Shown: one piece after another, positions 7,546 through 15,731 of the stretch | How the letters are laid out: each line of letters begins with the position of its first letter | Position numbering within the stretch: position 1 is the stretch's first letter | Origin: an uncultured Oscillospiraceae bacterium | GTDB lineage: Bacteria > Bacillota > Clostridia > Oscillospirales > Oscillospiraceae | Length of the DNA stretch: 48,834 bases | Direction: 5' to 3' | NCBI GenBank assembly: GCA_902478785.1 | Contig: CABSMJ010000015.1 | Location: 1-48,834 of the forward strand | Notes under the pieces: model-generated | What the model was told of the DNA's origin: nothing | The model's database searches: none | The model's input: only the letters and a program-made list of their open reading frames with translations | Translations under genes and position numbers: made by a program

Positions 7546-8364
7546 ATGAAAGTCGCAATGATTCAGATGGCCGGCGGGTCCGGCGACAAGGAAAAAGACA
7601 TCGTCCTGGCCTGTGAGCACCTGCGCCAAGCCAAGGAGCAGGGGGCGGACATCGCCGTACTGCCGGAGATGTTCTGCTGTCCCTATGACAATGCCTGCTT
7701 CCGGGAATTTGGCGAGCCCGCCGGCGGTCTGGCCCAGCAAGCTCTGTCCGAGGCAGCCCGGGAACTGGGGCTCTACGTAGTAGGCGGCTCTGTGCCGGAG
7801 CTGTGTGAGGGACGGGTGTACAACACCGCCTATGTCTATGACCGGCAGGGCCGTCAGATCGCCAAGCACCGGAAGGTCCACCTCTTTGACATCGATGTGG
7901 AGGGCGGACAGCGTTTTATGGAGTCCGACACCTTCTCTCCCGGCAGCTGGATCACCACTTTCGACACGGAGTTCGGCACCATGGGACTTTGTGTCTGCTT
8001 TGATTTCCGATTCGAGGAGCTGGCCCGTCGGATGACCCTGCGGGGGGCTAAGGTACTGTTTGTCCCCGCTGCCTTCAATATGACCACCGGGCCCGCCCAC
8101 TGGGAAGTGCTGTTCCGTCAGCGGGCGGTGGACAACCAGGTGTTCACCGTGGGCGTTTCTCCTGCCCGGAATGAAAGCGCCTCCTATGTGGCCTATGGAA
8201 ACTCCATCGCTGTGGATCCCTGGGGCACGGTGCTGTGCCGGGCGGAGGCGGAGCCCTGCGTGCTCTACGTGGACCTGGATTTGGACCGGGTGGAGGCCGT
8301 GCGCCGCCAGCTGCCCATCCTGTCTGCACGGAGGACCGACCTCTATGAGGTGATTGAGAAATAA
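7546..8364 (+). CDS. Carbon-nitrogen hydrolase (nitrilase superfamily, omega-amidase-like)
   Basis: 272 residues, one full nitrilase-superfamily domain with its catalytic triad: Glu41 (PEMF), Lys110 (KHRKVH) and Cys151 (CVCFDFRFEE). The CFDxRFEE nucleophile elbow and the early Y-D-N loop resemble the Nit2/omega-amidase branch, which deamidates alpha-ketoglutaramate or alpha-ketosuccinamate to repair products of glutamine and asparagine transaminases. It is soluble, with no signal peptide. GGGAGG precedes ATG 7546, and a strong terminator follows at 8389. Other amides remain possible substrates. Confidence 0.85.
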   Translation: MKVAMIQMAGGSGDKEKDIVLACEHLRQAKEQGADIAVLPEMFCCPYDNACFREFGEPAGGLAQQALSEAARELGLYVVGGSVPELCEGRVYNTAYVYDRQGRQIAKHRKVHLFDIDVEGGQRFMESDTFSPGSWITTFDTEFGTMGLCVCFDFRFEELARRMTLRGAKVLFVPAAFNMTTGPAHWEVLFRQRAVDNQVFTVGVSPARNESASYVAYGNSIAVDPWGTVLCRAEAEPCVLYVDLDLDRVEAVRRQLPILSARRTDLYEVIEK

Positions 8365-8388
8365 GAGGATTGTTTTCTTTACGAGAAG

Positions 8389-8433
8389 AAGCGCCGGACG
8401 CCGCCCACAGGGCGGCGTCCGGCGCTTTGTTTC
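8389..8433 (+). terminator. Terminator after the nitrilase-family gene
   Basis: A GC-rich stem of about 18 bp (8389-8406 with 8410-8427) around a 3-base loop is followed by TGTTTC. It can also serve the converging macro-domain gene. Confidence 0.75.
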
Positions 8434-8462
8434 AAAGAGAACTTTGATAAAGTAAAAATGCT

Positions 8463-9002
8463 TTACAGCTTATCTGACTTCTCTCCGGCAAACCACATAT
8501 TGTAGGTTTGGCGGTAGACCCGGGCGGCCTCTTCACTGTGGCAGATCATCCGCACTCGGCGGGGCAGGGGATGGGTGTCCAAGAAGGCCATAATGGTGTG
8601 CAATGCCACGGTGGCTGCCTGGGGCAGGGGATAGCCGTAGACGCCGGTGGAGATGGAGGGGAAGTCCACGGTCTCCAGACCGTGCTCCGCCGCCAGCTCC
8701 AGACAGGAGCGATAGCAGGAGGCCAGCGTCTCCGCCTCCCCCTTGTCGCCGCCCCGCCAGATGGGGCCGGGGGTATGGAGGACGTACTGGGCCTTGAGAT
8801 GGTATCCCCGGGTCAGTTTGGCCTGGCCCCGCTCGCAGCCGTGGAGCTTCCGGCACTCCTCCAGCAGCTCCGGCCCGGCGGCTTGGTGGATGGCTCCGTC
8901 CACCCCGCTTCCTCCTAGAAGGGTGGGATTGGCTGCGTTGACAATGGCGTCGCTGTCTGACTGGGTGATGTCGCCCACCAGGATCTCCAGTCTGCTGTTC
9001 AT
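8463..9002 (-). CDS. Macro-domain protein (O-acetyl-ADP-ribose deacetylase type)
   Basis: 179 residues forming one macro domain. The N-terminal GDIT...DAIVNAANP block, GGSGVDGAIH loop and SISTGVYGYP phosphate-binding loop match the YmdB/MacroD class, which hydrolyses O-acetyl-ADP-ribose and can remove mono-ADP-ribose from proteins or nucleic acids. All three ligand-binding loops look complete, so an active enzyme is likely. The start ATG at 9002 follows AGGAGG; longer upstream reading frame is rejected. It stands alone between converging and diverging neighbours, so context gives no further clue. Confidence 0.9.
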   Translation of the reverse strand: MNSRLEILVGDITQSDSDAIVNAANPTLLGGSGVDGAIHQAAGPELLEECRKLHGCERGQAKLTRGYHLKAQYVLHTPGPIWRGGDKGEAETLASCYRSCLELAAEHGLETVDFPSISTGVYGYPLPQAATVALHTIMAFLDTHPLPRRVRMICHSEEAARVYRQTYNMWFAGEKSDKL

Positions 9003-9149
9003 GGGGATCGCCTCCTTTTTTCTCTGGCTCCATTGTAACAAAAGCAGCGGAAAATGCAAGCAGCTCTCCGGGAAAGAGACTGACAGGCAAGAAGGGGAAC
9101 AAAAGTGGAAACTTTGGTGAGAAAAGAGAGAAAAAACGGCAGAAAACAG

Positions 9150-9178
9150 TGGAAATACAGCGGAAATCATGCTATAAT
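9150..9178 (+). promoter_or_regulatory. Promoter of the ABC-F gene
   Basis: A consensus TATAAT at 9173-9178, with a weak TGGAAA-like -35 element 17 bases upstream. The leader is only about 30 bases, so there is no room for the long attenuators seen before some antibiotic-resistance ABC-F genes. Confidence 0.5.
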
Positions 9179-9212
9179 ATTTCTGTTTTGATTTGAAAAA
9201 GAGGAGACCTGT

Positions 9213-11003
9213 ATGCTGTTATCCGCAGAACACATTTCCATCAATTTCGGCAGCCGTCAGCTGCTGGACGATATCAACCTCTATTTGAATGAAGGGGATA
9301 AAATCGGCATCGTGGGCATCAACGGTACCGGAAAATCTACCCTTTTGCGGGTGCTCTCCGGCACACTGGCGCCGGACGCCGGGACCCTTTCCCGCAACCC
9401 CAATGTGCAGCTGAGCTTCCTGCCCCAGAATCCGGAGATGCAGGACGATGCCACCATCCTTGAGCAGGTGTTTCTCCGCTTTCCGGCGGAGTTTCGGGCC
9501 CTGAACGAGTATGAGGCCAAGGCTATGTTGGGCAAGCTGGGCTTTACCGACTTTGACCAGAAGGTGGGGACCCTCTCCGGTGGCCAGCGCAAGCGGGTGG
9601 CGTTGGCGGCGGCGCTGATCCATCCGGCGGACGTGCTGCTGCTGGACGAGCCCACCAACCATCTGGACACGGAGATGATCTCCTGGCTGGAGGACTGGCT
9701 GCGCCGGTTCCGGGGCGGAGTGGTGATGGTGACTCATGACCGTTACTTCCTGGAGCGAGTGGTGAACCGCATTACGGAGGTCTCCCGGGGGAAGCTGTAT
9801 CACTACGAGGCCAACTATTCCCGTTATTTGGAGCTGAAGGAACAGCGCGCCGAGATGGCGGAGGCCAGCGAGCGCAAGCGCCAGTCCATTCTGCGCCGGG
9901 AGCGGGAGTGGATTCAGCGGGGCTGCCGGGCCAGAAGCACAAAGAGCAAGGACCGTATCGAGCGCTACGAGGCCCTGCGGGACCAGGCGGCACCGGAGAC
10001 GGAGTCTGCCGTGCAGATGGCGACGGCATCCAGCCGCCTGGGCAGAAAGACCATCATCCTGGACCACGTCTCCAAATCCTATGACGGCCGGACGGTGATA
10101 GGGGATTTCTCCTATGGCATCGGCCGGGAGGACCGGATCGGCATTGTGGGCCACAACGGCGCAGGCAAGTCCACGCTGTTGGGGCTCATCGGTGGCCGGG
10201 TGGCACCGGACAGCGGCACGGTGGAGCAGGGTGCCACCGTGCGCATCGGTTGGTTTTCCCAGGAGGGACGGGAGCTGGACCCCCAGCAGCGGGTGTATGA
10301 CTTCATCCACCAGGTGGCCGAGGAGGTCCGCACAGATCAGGGGACCTTTTCCGCCGCTCAGATGATGGAGCGGTTCCTCTTCCCGCCGGAGCTGCAGTCT
10401 GTGCCCATCGGCCGGCTGTCCGGCGGCGAGCGTCGGCGGCTGTATCTCTTGTCAGTGTTGATGGAGGCGCCCAACATCTTGCTGCTGGACGAGCCCACCA
10501 ACGATCTGGATGTGACCACCCTGGCCATCTTGGAGGACTATCTGGAGGACTTCCCCGGGGCGGTTTTGACGGTATCTCACGACCGCTTTTTCCTGGACCG
10601 GGTGGCGGAGCAGATCTTCGAGGTCCGGGGCGACGGCGATGTGGAGCGTTATAGCGGCAACTACTCTGACTATGCCGCCCAGCGGCGGGAGAAGGTGGAG
10701 CCTGCCGCCAAAAAGCAGGAAAAGAGTGCCCAGGAGCGGCCCAGGTCCCACTCCCAAAAGCTGCGCTTCTCCTTCAAGGAGCAGCGGGAATTTGAGCATA
10801 TCGACGAGGAGATCGCCCACTTGGAGGAACAGCTGGCCACCTGCGCTGCAGAGCAGGAGCGCTGCGGCAGTGACTATGTGCGTCTCCAGGAGCTTCAGGC
10901 CCAGCAGGAGGAATTACAGAAGCTGTTGGATGAAAAGATGGACCGATGGGTCTATCTCAACGACCTGGCCGAACGCATCGCGGCGCAGGAGGCGGGAAAG
11001 TGA
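9213..11003 (+). CDS. ABC-F family ATPase (Uup/YfmR-like)
   Basis: 596 residues with two ABC ATPase domains and no membrane segments. Domain 1 has Walker A GINGTGKST, signature LSGGQRKR and DEPTNHLD; domain 2 has GHNGAGKST, LSGGERRR and DEPTNDLD. The inter-domain linker is rich in Arg/Lys (about residues 205-260), and the C-terminal 70 residues are a predicted coiled coil, as in Uup. ABC-F proteins act on ribosomes, often relieving stalled or poorly structured complexes; some give antibiotic resistance, but the linker here looks like the short housekeeping kind. RBS GAGGAG precedes ATG 9213. Its TGA overlaps the ATG of the GGDEF gene. Confidence 0.9.
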   Translation: MLLSAEHISINFGSRQLLDDINLYLNEGDKIGIVGINGTGKSTLLRVLSGTLAPDAGTLSRNPNVQLSFLPQNPEMQDDATILEQVFLRFPAEFRALNEYEAKAMLGKLGFTDFDQKVGTLSGGQRKRVALAAALIHPADVLLLDEPTNHLDTEMISWLEDWLRRFRGGVVMVTHDRYFLERVVNRITEVSRGKLYHYEANYSRYLELKEQRAEMAEASERKRQSILRREREWIQRGCRARSTKSKDRIERYEALRDQAAPETESAVQMATASSRLGRKTIILDHVSKSYDGRTVIGDFSYGIGREDRIGIVGHNGAGKSTLLGLIGGRVAPDSGTVEQGATVRIGWFSQEGRELDPQQRVYDFIHQVAEEVRTDQGTFSAAQMMERFLFPPELQSVPIGRLSGGERRRLYLLSVLMEAPNILLLDEPTNDLDVTTLAILEDYLEDFPGAVLTVSHDRFFLDRVAEQIFEVRGDGDVERYSGNYSDYAAQRREKVEPAAKKQEKSAQERPRSHSQKLRFSFKEQREFEHIDEEIAHLEEQLATCAAEQERCGSDYVRLQELQAQQEELQKLLDEKMDRWVYLNDLAERIAAQEAGK

Positions 11004-12190
11004 TGCAGGATCCCATAGGAAGATCGCGAAAAGAAATGCGGGAGGAGGTGACTGAAACGCAGACACAGGAATGGAAAGTGCTGATCCAGGAGGAGTATAA
11101 CCGCATTCAGTCCAAATGGCTCAGGGTTCACCTCTGGGTGGCCATAGGGATGATGGCCTTTGTCTGTATTATGGAGGTCCTCTTTTTCTTTCTTCTGCGC
11201 CACATGGAGATTGTAAAGGGGCCGGTCTCCACCTATCTGATCAAATATGTTTTGATTCCCACAGGGCTGAACCTATTGGCAATCTTGGCGGCCGTGGTGA
11301 TCTTGAGGCGGGCGTCCGGGCTGCGGCTGAGGACCTACGCCATGTCACTGTTATTTGTGCTGATGTGCTTTATTACCTACACAGCACACAATATATTTTA
11401 TTCGGTATGCATGATCTTTGTGGTTCCTATTTTGCTGACCACAGCCTACGGGGACCTGAAATTGACTACTGTGACTGCTGCGTTTTGCATTTTAAGCAAG
11501 ACGATTTCAGACTGTCTGATCCAGTGGGACCCCGGCGCACCGGAAAAATTCAGTTCCTCCCAGCAAATAGTGGATTTTCTGCTGTCGCTGGTGATTTTGG
11601 CGGCAACTTATGTGGGCTGCGTGCTGATGATCCGGGTGGAACAGGCCAAGAATGCCGTCAGTATCCGCCGAGAGGTGGAGAAGATGCAGCTGATGCGGGA
11701 GGCCATCACCGACCCGCTCACTGGCATCTGGAATCGGCAGAGCATGGAGCGGACCTTTGAGTTGATGCGTCAGGATATTTCGGACGCCATCTATGTGCTG
11801 GTCATTTTGGATCTGGACAACTTCAAGGCTGTCAACGATACATATGGCCACCAGCAGGGGGATCAATACCTCCGAGAGCTGGGTCGGATTTTGGCCGCAG
11901 TGCCCAAGGCCAAGCCCTTCCGGTTTGGAGGGGACGAGTTCTGCCTTCTGTTTCGGGGGAAGACGGTTCCCGAGGTCAAGCAGGCCTGCCGGGAAATCCG
12001 GGATGCTTTTGAAAAGAGCGGAAGCAACCGGCACCTGCGCCCTTTGTCCATCAGCTTTGGCGCTGCCGTTTTTCAAAAGGGCTTTACCGCTGCCGAGCTG
12101 ATGGGGCGAGCGGATGAAGCGCTGTATCGGGCCAAGCAAAAGCGAGGGAGCTTTTGCCTGTATGAGGAAGAGAAGCATTCCGCGGAATAG
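11003..12190 (+). CDS. Membrane-bound diguanylate cyclase (GGDEF)
   Basis: 395 residues. The N-terminal 60 or so are polar, then about six hydrophobic helices (roughly 40-220) form a membrane sensor of no recognisable family, followed by a GGDEF domain from about residue 235 (DPLTGIWNR, LDLDNFKAVND, and FGGDEF at 308-313). The intact signature predicts synthesis of c-di-GMP. The inhibitory RxxD I-site expected just before the signature is absent, so product inhibition may be lost. The start ATG at 11003 overlaps the ABC-F stop (TGATG) and has GGAGG upstream; ATG 11036 is an alternative. Translational coupling to an ABC-F gene is unusual and functionally unexplained. Confidence 0.88.
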   Translation: MQDPIGRSRKEMREEVTETQTQEWKVLIQEEYNRIQSKWLRVHLWVAIGMMAFVCIMEVLFFFLLRHMEIVKGPVSTYLIKYVLIPTGLNLLAILAAVVILRRASGLRLRTYAMSLLFVLMCFITYTAHNIFYSVCMIFVVPILLTTAYGDLKLTTVTAAFCILSKTISDCLIQWDPGAPEKFSSSQQIVDFLLSLVILAATYVGCVLMIRVEQAKNAVSIRREVEKMQLMREAITDPLTGIWNRQSMERTFELMRQDISDAIYVLVILDLDNFKAVNDTYGHQQGDQYLRELGRILAAVPKAKPFRFGGDEFCLLFRGKTVPEVKQACREIRDAFEKSGSNRHLRPLSISFGAAVFQKGFTAAELMGRADEALYRAKQKRGSFCLYEEEKHSAE

Positions 12191-12244
12191 ATGAGATGGC
12201 CACGTCTGAACCAATGGCTGAGGATGGTTTTGCACAGATGAAAA

Positions 12245-12275
12245 AAGGTGCCGCCCGAAGGCGGCACCTTTTATT
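12245..12275. terminator. Bidirectional terminator
   Basis: An 11-bp perfect stem (AAGGTGCCGCC and its complement) with a 4-base loop. A T-rich run follows on the plus strand and a run of A precedes it, so it can end both the GGDEF gene and the converging AGCS symporter gene. Confidence 0.85.
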
Positions 12276-12292
12276 TATTGCTGTTTTAGAAC

Positions 12293-13684
12293 TTACTTCT
12301 TTTTTACGCCCTTTGTCATAGATACCACCATGCCTGTCAAAGCAAACAGGGCAATGGCGTTGGGGATCACCATCAGGTTGTTGAACATATCGGACAGGCC
12401 CCAAACCAGATCACTGGAGGTCAGGGTGCCCAGGAAGATAAAGACCAGAGCAATCACGGTATAGATCTTAGTGGATTTTTCGCCGAACAGATAGGCCACA
12501 TTGATCTTGCCGAAGAGGTTCCAGCCCAAAATGGTGGAGAAAGCGAAGAAGAACAGCGCAATGGCCACGAACATGGCGCCCAACTGTTCGCCGAAGACCA
12601 CGCCAAAGGCGGTCTGTGCCAGGTTGGCGTTGTTGAGTGTCTCCGTGACCTCGCCGAAATAGCCGTTGGCAAGAGGTCCGTCCGCCGTGTACAGCGTGGA
12701 GATGATGACCAACGCGTTCAGGGTCAGAACCACAAAGGTGTCGATAAACACGCCGATCATGGCAACACAGCCCTGATCGTGGGGCTCGGCCACATTGGCC
12801 AGGGCATGGGCATGAGGCGTAGAGCCCATGCCTGCCTCATTGGAGAACAGGCCCCGCTTGGCGCCCTGGGTGGCGGCGATCTTTAGAGCCGCGCCGATGC
12901 TACCGCCGATGATGGCATTGGGAGCAAAGGCATACTTGAAGATCATGGCGATGGTGGCGGGGAGATATTGGATACGGACGATCAGAACAGCCAAGCCGCC
13001 CACCAGGAACAGAGCTGCCATGATGGGAACGATCTTCTCCGTCACAGAAGCCAGACGCTGGATGCCGCCCAGGAAGATGAAGCCGCAGATGAGGACCAGG
13101 ACGATACCCACAATCCAGGAGGGAATGTGGAATGCGGTCTCAAAGGTGGAGCCGATGGAATTGGACTGCACCATGCAGCCAAAGAAGCCCAAAGCCAGAG
13201 TGATGGCGATGGCAAAGAAGCCAGCCAAGAACTTGCCGAAACCGCCCTGGAAGGCCGTGGTGATGTAATAGACAGGGCCGCCTTTGATGTTGCCGTCCTT
13301 GTCCACCTTCCGGGTTTTCTGGGCCAAAGTGGCCTCCGCGTAGATGGTGGCCATACCGAAGAAGGCGATGATCCACATCCAGAAGATGGCGCCGGGGCCC
13401 CCGGTCAGGATGGCACCGCTGGCGCCGACGATGTTGCCGGTGCCCACCTGAGCGGCAATGGCAGTGGCCAGAGCCTGGAAGGAACTGATGCCGCTTTCCT
13501 GCTTTTTGCCGTTGAGGGACAGGTTGCCGAACACTTTGCGCATGCCCTCGCCGAAACAACGGACCTGCACAAAACGGGTTTTGATGGAATACCACAGGCC
13601 CACGGCGATCAGCAGGAAGAACAGAATGTAGTCGGACAGATAGGTGTTGATGGTGTTTACGATGGGAAGTAGAGCTGCTGACAT
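12293..13684 (-). CDS. AGCS family sodium:alanine/glycine symporter
   Basis: 463 residues with about eleven hydrophobic helices; AGCS signatures include GTGNIVGA near the N-terminus, the FSNEAGMGS motif and a GWNLFGK stretch. These carriers couple Na+ or H+ to uptake of alanine or glycine. A glycine riboswitch lies directly upstream, which argues that glycine is a real substrate. The start ATG 13684 is chosen because it follows AAGGAGGG; the longer reading frame would run into the riboswitch. glyA, which interconverts serine and glycine, is the next gene upstream on the same strand, but a terminator separates them. Confidence 0.92.
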   Translation of the reverse strand: MSAALLPIVNTINTYLSDYILFFLLIAVGLWYSIKTRFVQVRCFGEGMRKVFGNLSLNGKKQESGISSFQALATAIAAQVGTGNIVGASGAILTGGPGAIFWMWIIAFFGMATIYAEATLAQKTRKVDKDGNIKGGPVYYITTAFQGGFGKFLAGFFAIAITLALGFFGCMVQSNSIGSTFETAFHIPSWIVGIVLVLICGFIFLGGIQRLASVTEKIVPIMAALFLVGGLAVLIVRIQYLPATIAMIFKYAFAPNAIIGGSIGAALKIAATQGAKRGLFSNEAGMGSTPHAHALANVAEPHDQGCVAMIGVFIDTFVVLTLNALVIISTLYTADGPLANGYFGEVTETLNNANLAQTAFGVVFGEQLGAMFVAIALFFFAFSTILGWNLFGKINVAYLFGEKSTKIYTVIALVFIFLGTLTSSDLVWGLSDMFNNLMVIPNAIALFALTGMVVSMTKGVKKK

Positions 13685-13749
13685 GATTTTACCCTCCTTA
13701 ATCGTTCCGGAGAACAAAAGACAGGAGGGCAAATGCGAGTGGTGGTTTG

Positions 13750-13870
13750 CGCTCTGTCCTTTTGCCTGAGAGTTTCGGCCCCACGGCCTTGCCCCTTCGG
13801 CACCCATTTGCTGGGATTCTCCAGAGTTCCCTCCCCAGCCGGTTTCGCTCTCTACGGTTCCGGATGGTTC
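13750..13870 (-). promoter_or_regulatory. Glycine riboswitch (single aptamer)
   Basis: The minus strand carries the aptamer hallmarks in order: CTCTGGAGA (near 13818-13826), CCGAAGGGGCAAG, AACTCTCAGGCAAAAGG and GGACAGAG ending near 13752. CTCTG and CAGAG form P1. Only one complete aptamer is seen; the 40 or so bases before it (to about 13870) lack a second core and may be the ghost helix of a singlet type. Downstream, a CCCTCCT segment (13723-13729) can pair with the ribosome binding site AGGAGGG (13692-13698), so control of translation of the AGCS symporter is likely. Confidence 0.93.
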
Positions 13871-14040
13871 AGCGGGTTCGTCGTTTTTTTAACGATCTAA
13901 CTGTGGCCAGTATACGAAAAAAAGCTGCAAAAGTCAATGAAAAAGGAAAATGTTTTCAATGAACGGACATTGAAACTTTTTAAGGGTAAACATGCAAAAA
14001 TTTCATATGAGGTATTCGAAACTGGAATAACCTGTAAATG

Positions 14041-14079
14041 GAAAAAGAAAAGCGCCGACCGCTTTTGCGGCCGGCGCTG
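14041..14079 (-). terminator. Terminator of glyA
   Basis: A 12-bp stem with one mismatch (14051-14062 with 14067-14078) is followed on the minus strand by TTTTCTTTTT. It sits 24 bases after the glyA stop codon. The 170 bases from here to the riboswitch are AT-rich and hold no gene that I can see. Confidence 0.8.
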
Positions 14080-14102
14080 GAAAGTAACCGAGAGGGAGTG
14101 GA

Positions 14103-15347
14103 TTAGGGATAGATGGGGAACTGCTGGCACAGAGCGTTGACCTCTGCCCGGACCTGATCGGCGCTGCCCTCGAAATCCCGGGCGACGCGGCCCATCCACT
14201 GGGCGATCTTGACCATCTCCGGCTCTTTGAAGCCGCGAGAGGTGACAGCGGGGGTACCCACCCGGACGCCGGAGGTGATGGAGGGCTTCTCCGGGTCGTT
14301 GGGGATGGCGTTCTTGTTGACGGTGATCTGGACCTCGTCCAGGCGGCGCTCGAACTCCTTGCCGGAGATGTGGAAGTTGCGCACATCCACCAGAATCAGG
14401 TGGTTGTCGGTGCCGCCGGAAACCAGACGGAAGCCCTCCTTGACCAACTCGTCTGCCAAGACCTTGGCGTTCTTGACGATCTGCTGGGCATAGGTCTTGA
14501 ACTCAGGCTTGAGGGCCTCGCCAAAGCACACGGCTTTAGCGGCGATGATGTGCTCCAGAGGACCGCCCTGGGTGCCGGGGAACACGGCGGAGTTGATCTT
14601 CTTGTAGATGGCCTCATCGTTGCACAGAATCAGGCCGCCCCGGGGACCACGGAGAGTCTTGTGGGTGGTGGTGGTGACCACGTCTGCATAGGGGATGGGG
14701 GAGGGATGGACTCCGGTGGCCACCAGTCCGGCGATGTGGGCCATGTCCACCATCAAATAGGCGCCCACCTCATCGGCCACCTGGCGGAACTTGGCAAAGT
14801 CGATGATCCGAGGATAGGCGCTGGCGCCGGCGATGATCAGCTTGGGCTTGCACTCCCGGGCCTTCTGGGCCATAGCCTCGTAGTCGATGGTCTCGTCCTC
14901 GCCCAGGCCGTAGGAGACGATGTTGAAATACTTGCCGGAGATGTTGACGGGGCTGCCGTGGCTCAGATGTCCGCCGTGGGCCAGGTTCATGCCCAGCACC
15001 GTGTCGCCGGGCTGCACCAGGGCAAAGAAGGCAGCCAGGTTGGCGTTGGCGCCGGAGTGGGGCTGGACGTTGGCATAGTTGCAGCCGAAGAGCTGGCAGG
15101 CCCGCTTGCGGGCGATGTCCTCCGTGACGTCCACGGCGTAGCAGCCGCCGTAGTACCGCTTGCCGGGATAGCCCTCAGCATACTTGTTGGTCAGGCAGGT
15201 GCCCATGGCCAGCATCACGGCTTCACTGACAATGTTTTCCGAGGCGATGAGCTCGATGTTGCGGCGCTCCCGGGCGAATTCCTCCTGGATGGAGGCGCCG
15301 ACTTCAGGGTCGTGCTGGGAAATGAAATCCATAGTCTGCTGGATCAT
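14103..15347 (-). CDS. glyA: Serine hydroxymethyltransferase
   Basis: 414 residues, the usual length. The PLP enzyme converts serine and tetrahydrofolate to glycine and 5,10-methylene-THF, the main source of folate one-carbon units; the methylene-THF can pass to MetF encoded at 30.9 kb. The IASENIVS motif near residue 35, the YAEGYPGKRYYGG loop and the PLP lysine in THKTLRG (Lys230) are all present. The start ATG 15347 follows AAGGAGG. It stands alone between its terminator and the candidate RNA gene upstream. Confidence 0.97.
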   Translation of the reverse strand: MIQQTMDFISQHDPEVGASIQEEFARERRNIELIASENIVSEAVMLAMGTCLTNKYAEGYPGKRYYGGCYAVDVTEDIARKRACQLFGCNYANVQPHSGANANLAAFFALVQPGDTVLGMNLAHGGHLSHGSPVNISGKYFNIVSYGLGEDETIDYEAMAQKARECKPKLIIAGASAYPRIIDFAKFRQVADEVGAYLMVDMAHIAGLVATGVHPSPIPYADVVTTTTHKTLRGPRGGLILCNDEAIYKKINSAVFPGTQGGPLEHIIAAKAVCFGEALKPEFKTYAQQIVKNAKVLADELVKEGFRLVSGGTDNHLILVDVRNFHISGKEFERRLDEVQITVNKNAIPNDPEKPSITSGVRVGTPAVTSRGFKEPEMVKIAQWMGRVARDFEGSADQVRAEVNALCQQFPIYP

Positions 15348-15451
15348 GAGAATTCCTCCTTATATATCCTGATGTGTGGAATGGACAGTTTCATGTAACT
15401 GCAATGGGGTTACTGGGAAAAACGCGGAGTGGAAAGAAGGGGATGGATACA

Positions 15452-15664
15452 AAAGAGCGCGGACGGAGCCGCTCTGGGGACCGGCCCGCCGCGCCTTGTG
15501 TCCTGATCCGTAACTTCCCTTGAAAAAGGTGCAGAGAACCGGCGGCTTTTGCTTCCGGTTGCATATCCGCTTTTCAGAGGTTCATCCATCCTTCCCGCTC
15601 ACCTGCCGCGTGCAGCGGCTGGCTATGCGGGGATGCGTAACAGTGGACAGGGACAGTATCTTCT
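15452..15664 (-). ncRNA. Candidate structured non-coding RNA (possibly 6S RNA)
   Basis: Between the cyclo-ligase gene and glyA lie about 380 bases with no credible reading frame but with a complete transcription unit on the minus strand. It has a near-perfect promoter (15671-15699 region), a GC-rich body of about 165 bases, and a hairpin plus TTTT near 15453-15475. The ends of the body can pair (TGTCC near the 5' end with GGACA near the 3' end, extended by short flanking helices), giving a closing stem. Internal hairpins include GCCGC/GCGGC and AACCGG/CCGGTT. In proteobacteria 6S RNA neighbours the cyclo-ligase gene; that, the size and the closed ends suggest 6S, but I cannot confirm its central bubble. 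A glyA leader is the alternative. Confidence 0.4.
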
Positions 15665-15667
15665 CTT

Positions 15668-15697
15668 TTAGGGTAGCAAATAAAGCGCCTTCTGTCA
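15668..15697 (-). promoter_or_regulatory. Strong promoter for the candidate RNA
   Basis: Minus-strand consensus TTGACA (near 15692-15697), a 17-base spacer and TACCCT (near 15669-15674). It lies just past the cyclo-ligase stop and points away from any start codon for over 300 bases. Confidence 0.6.
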
Positions 15698-15731
15698 AGC
15701 TGCGATCCGCCAGCGGAGGAATATTGTTCCT

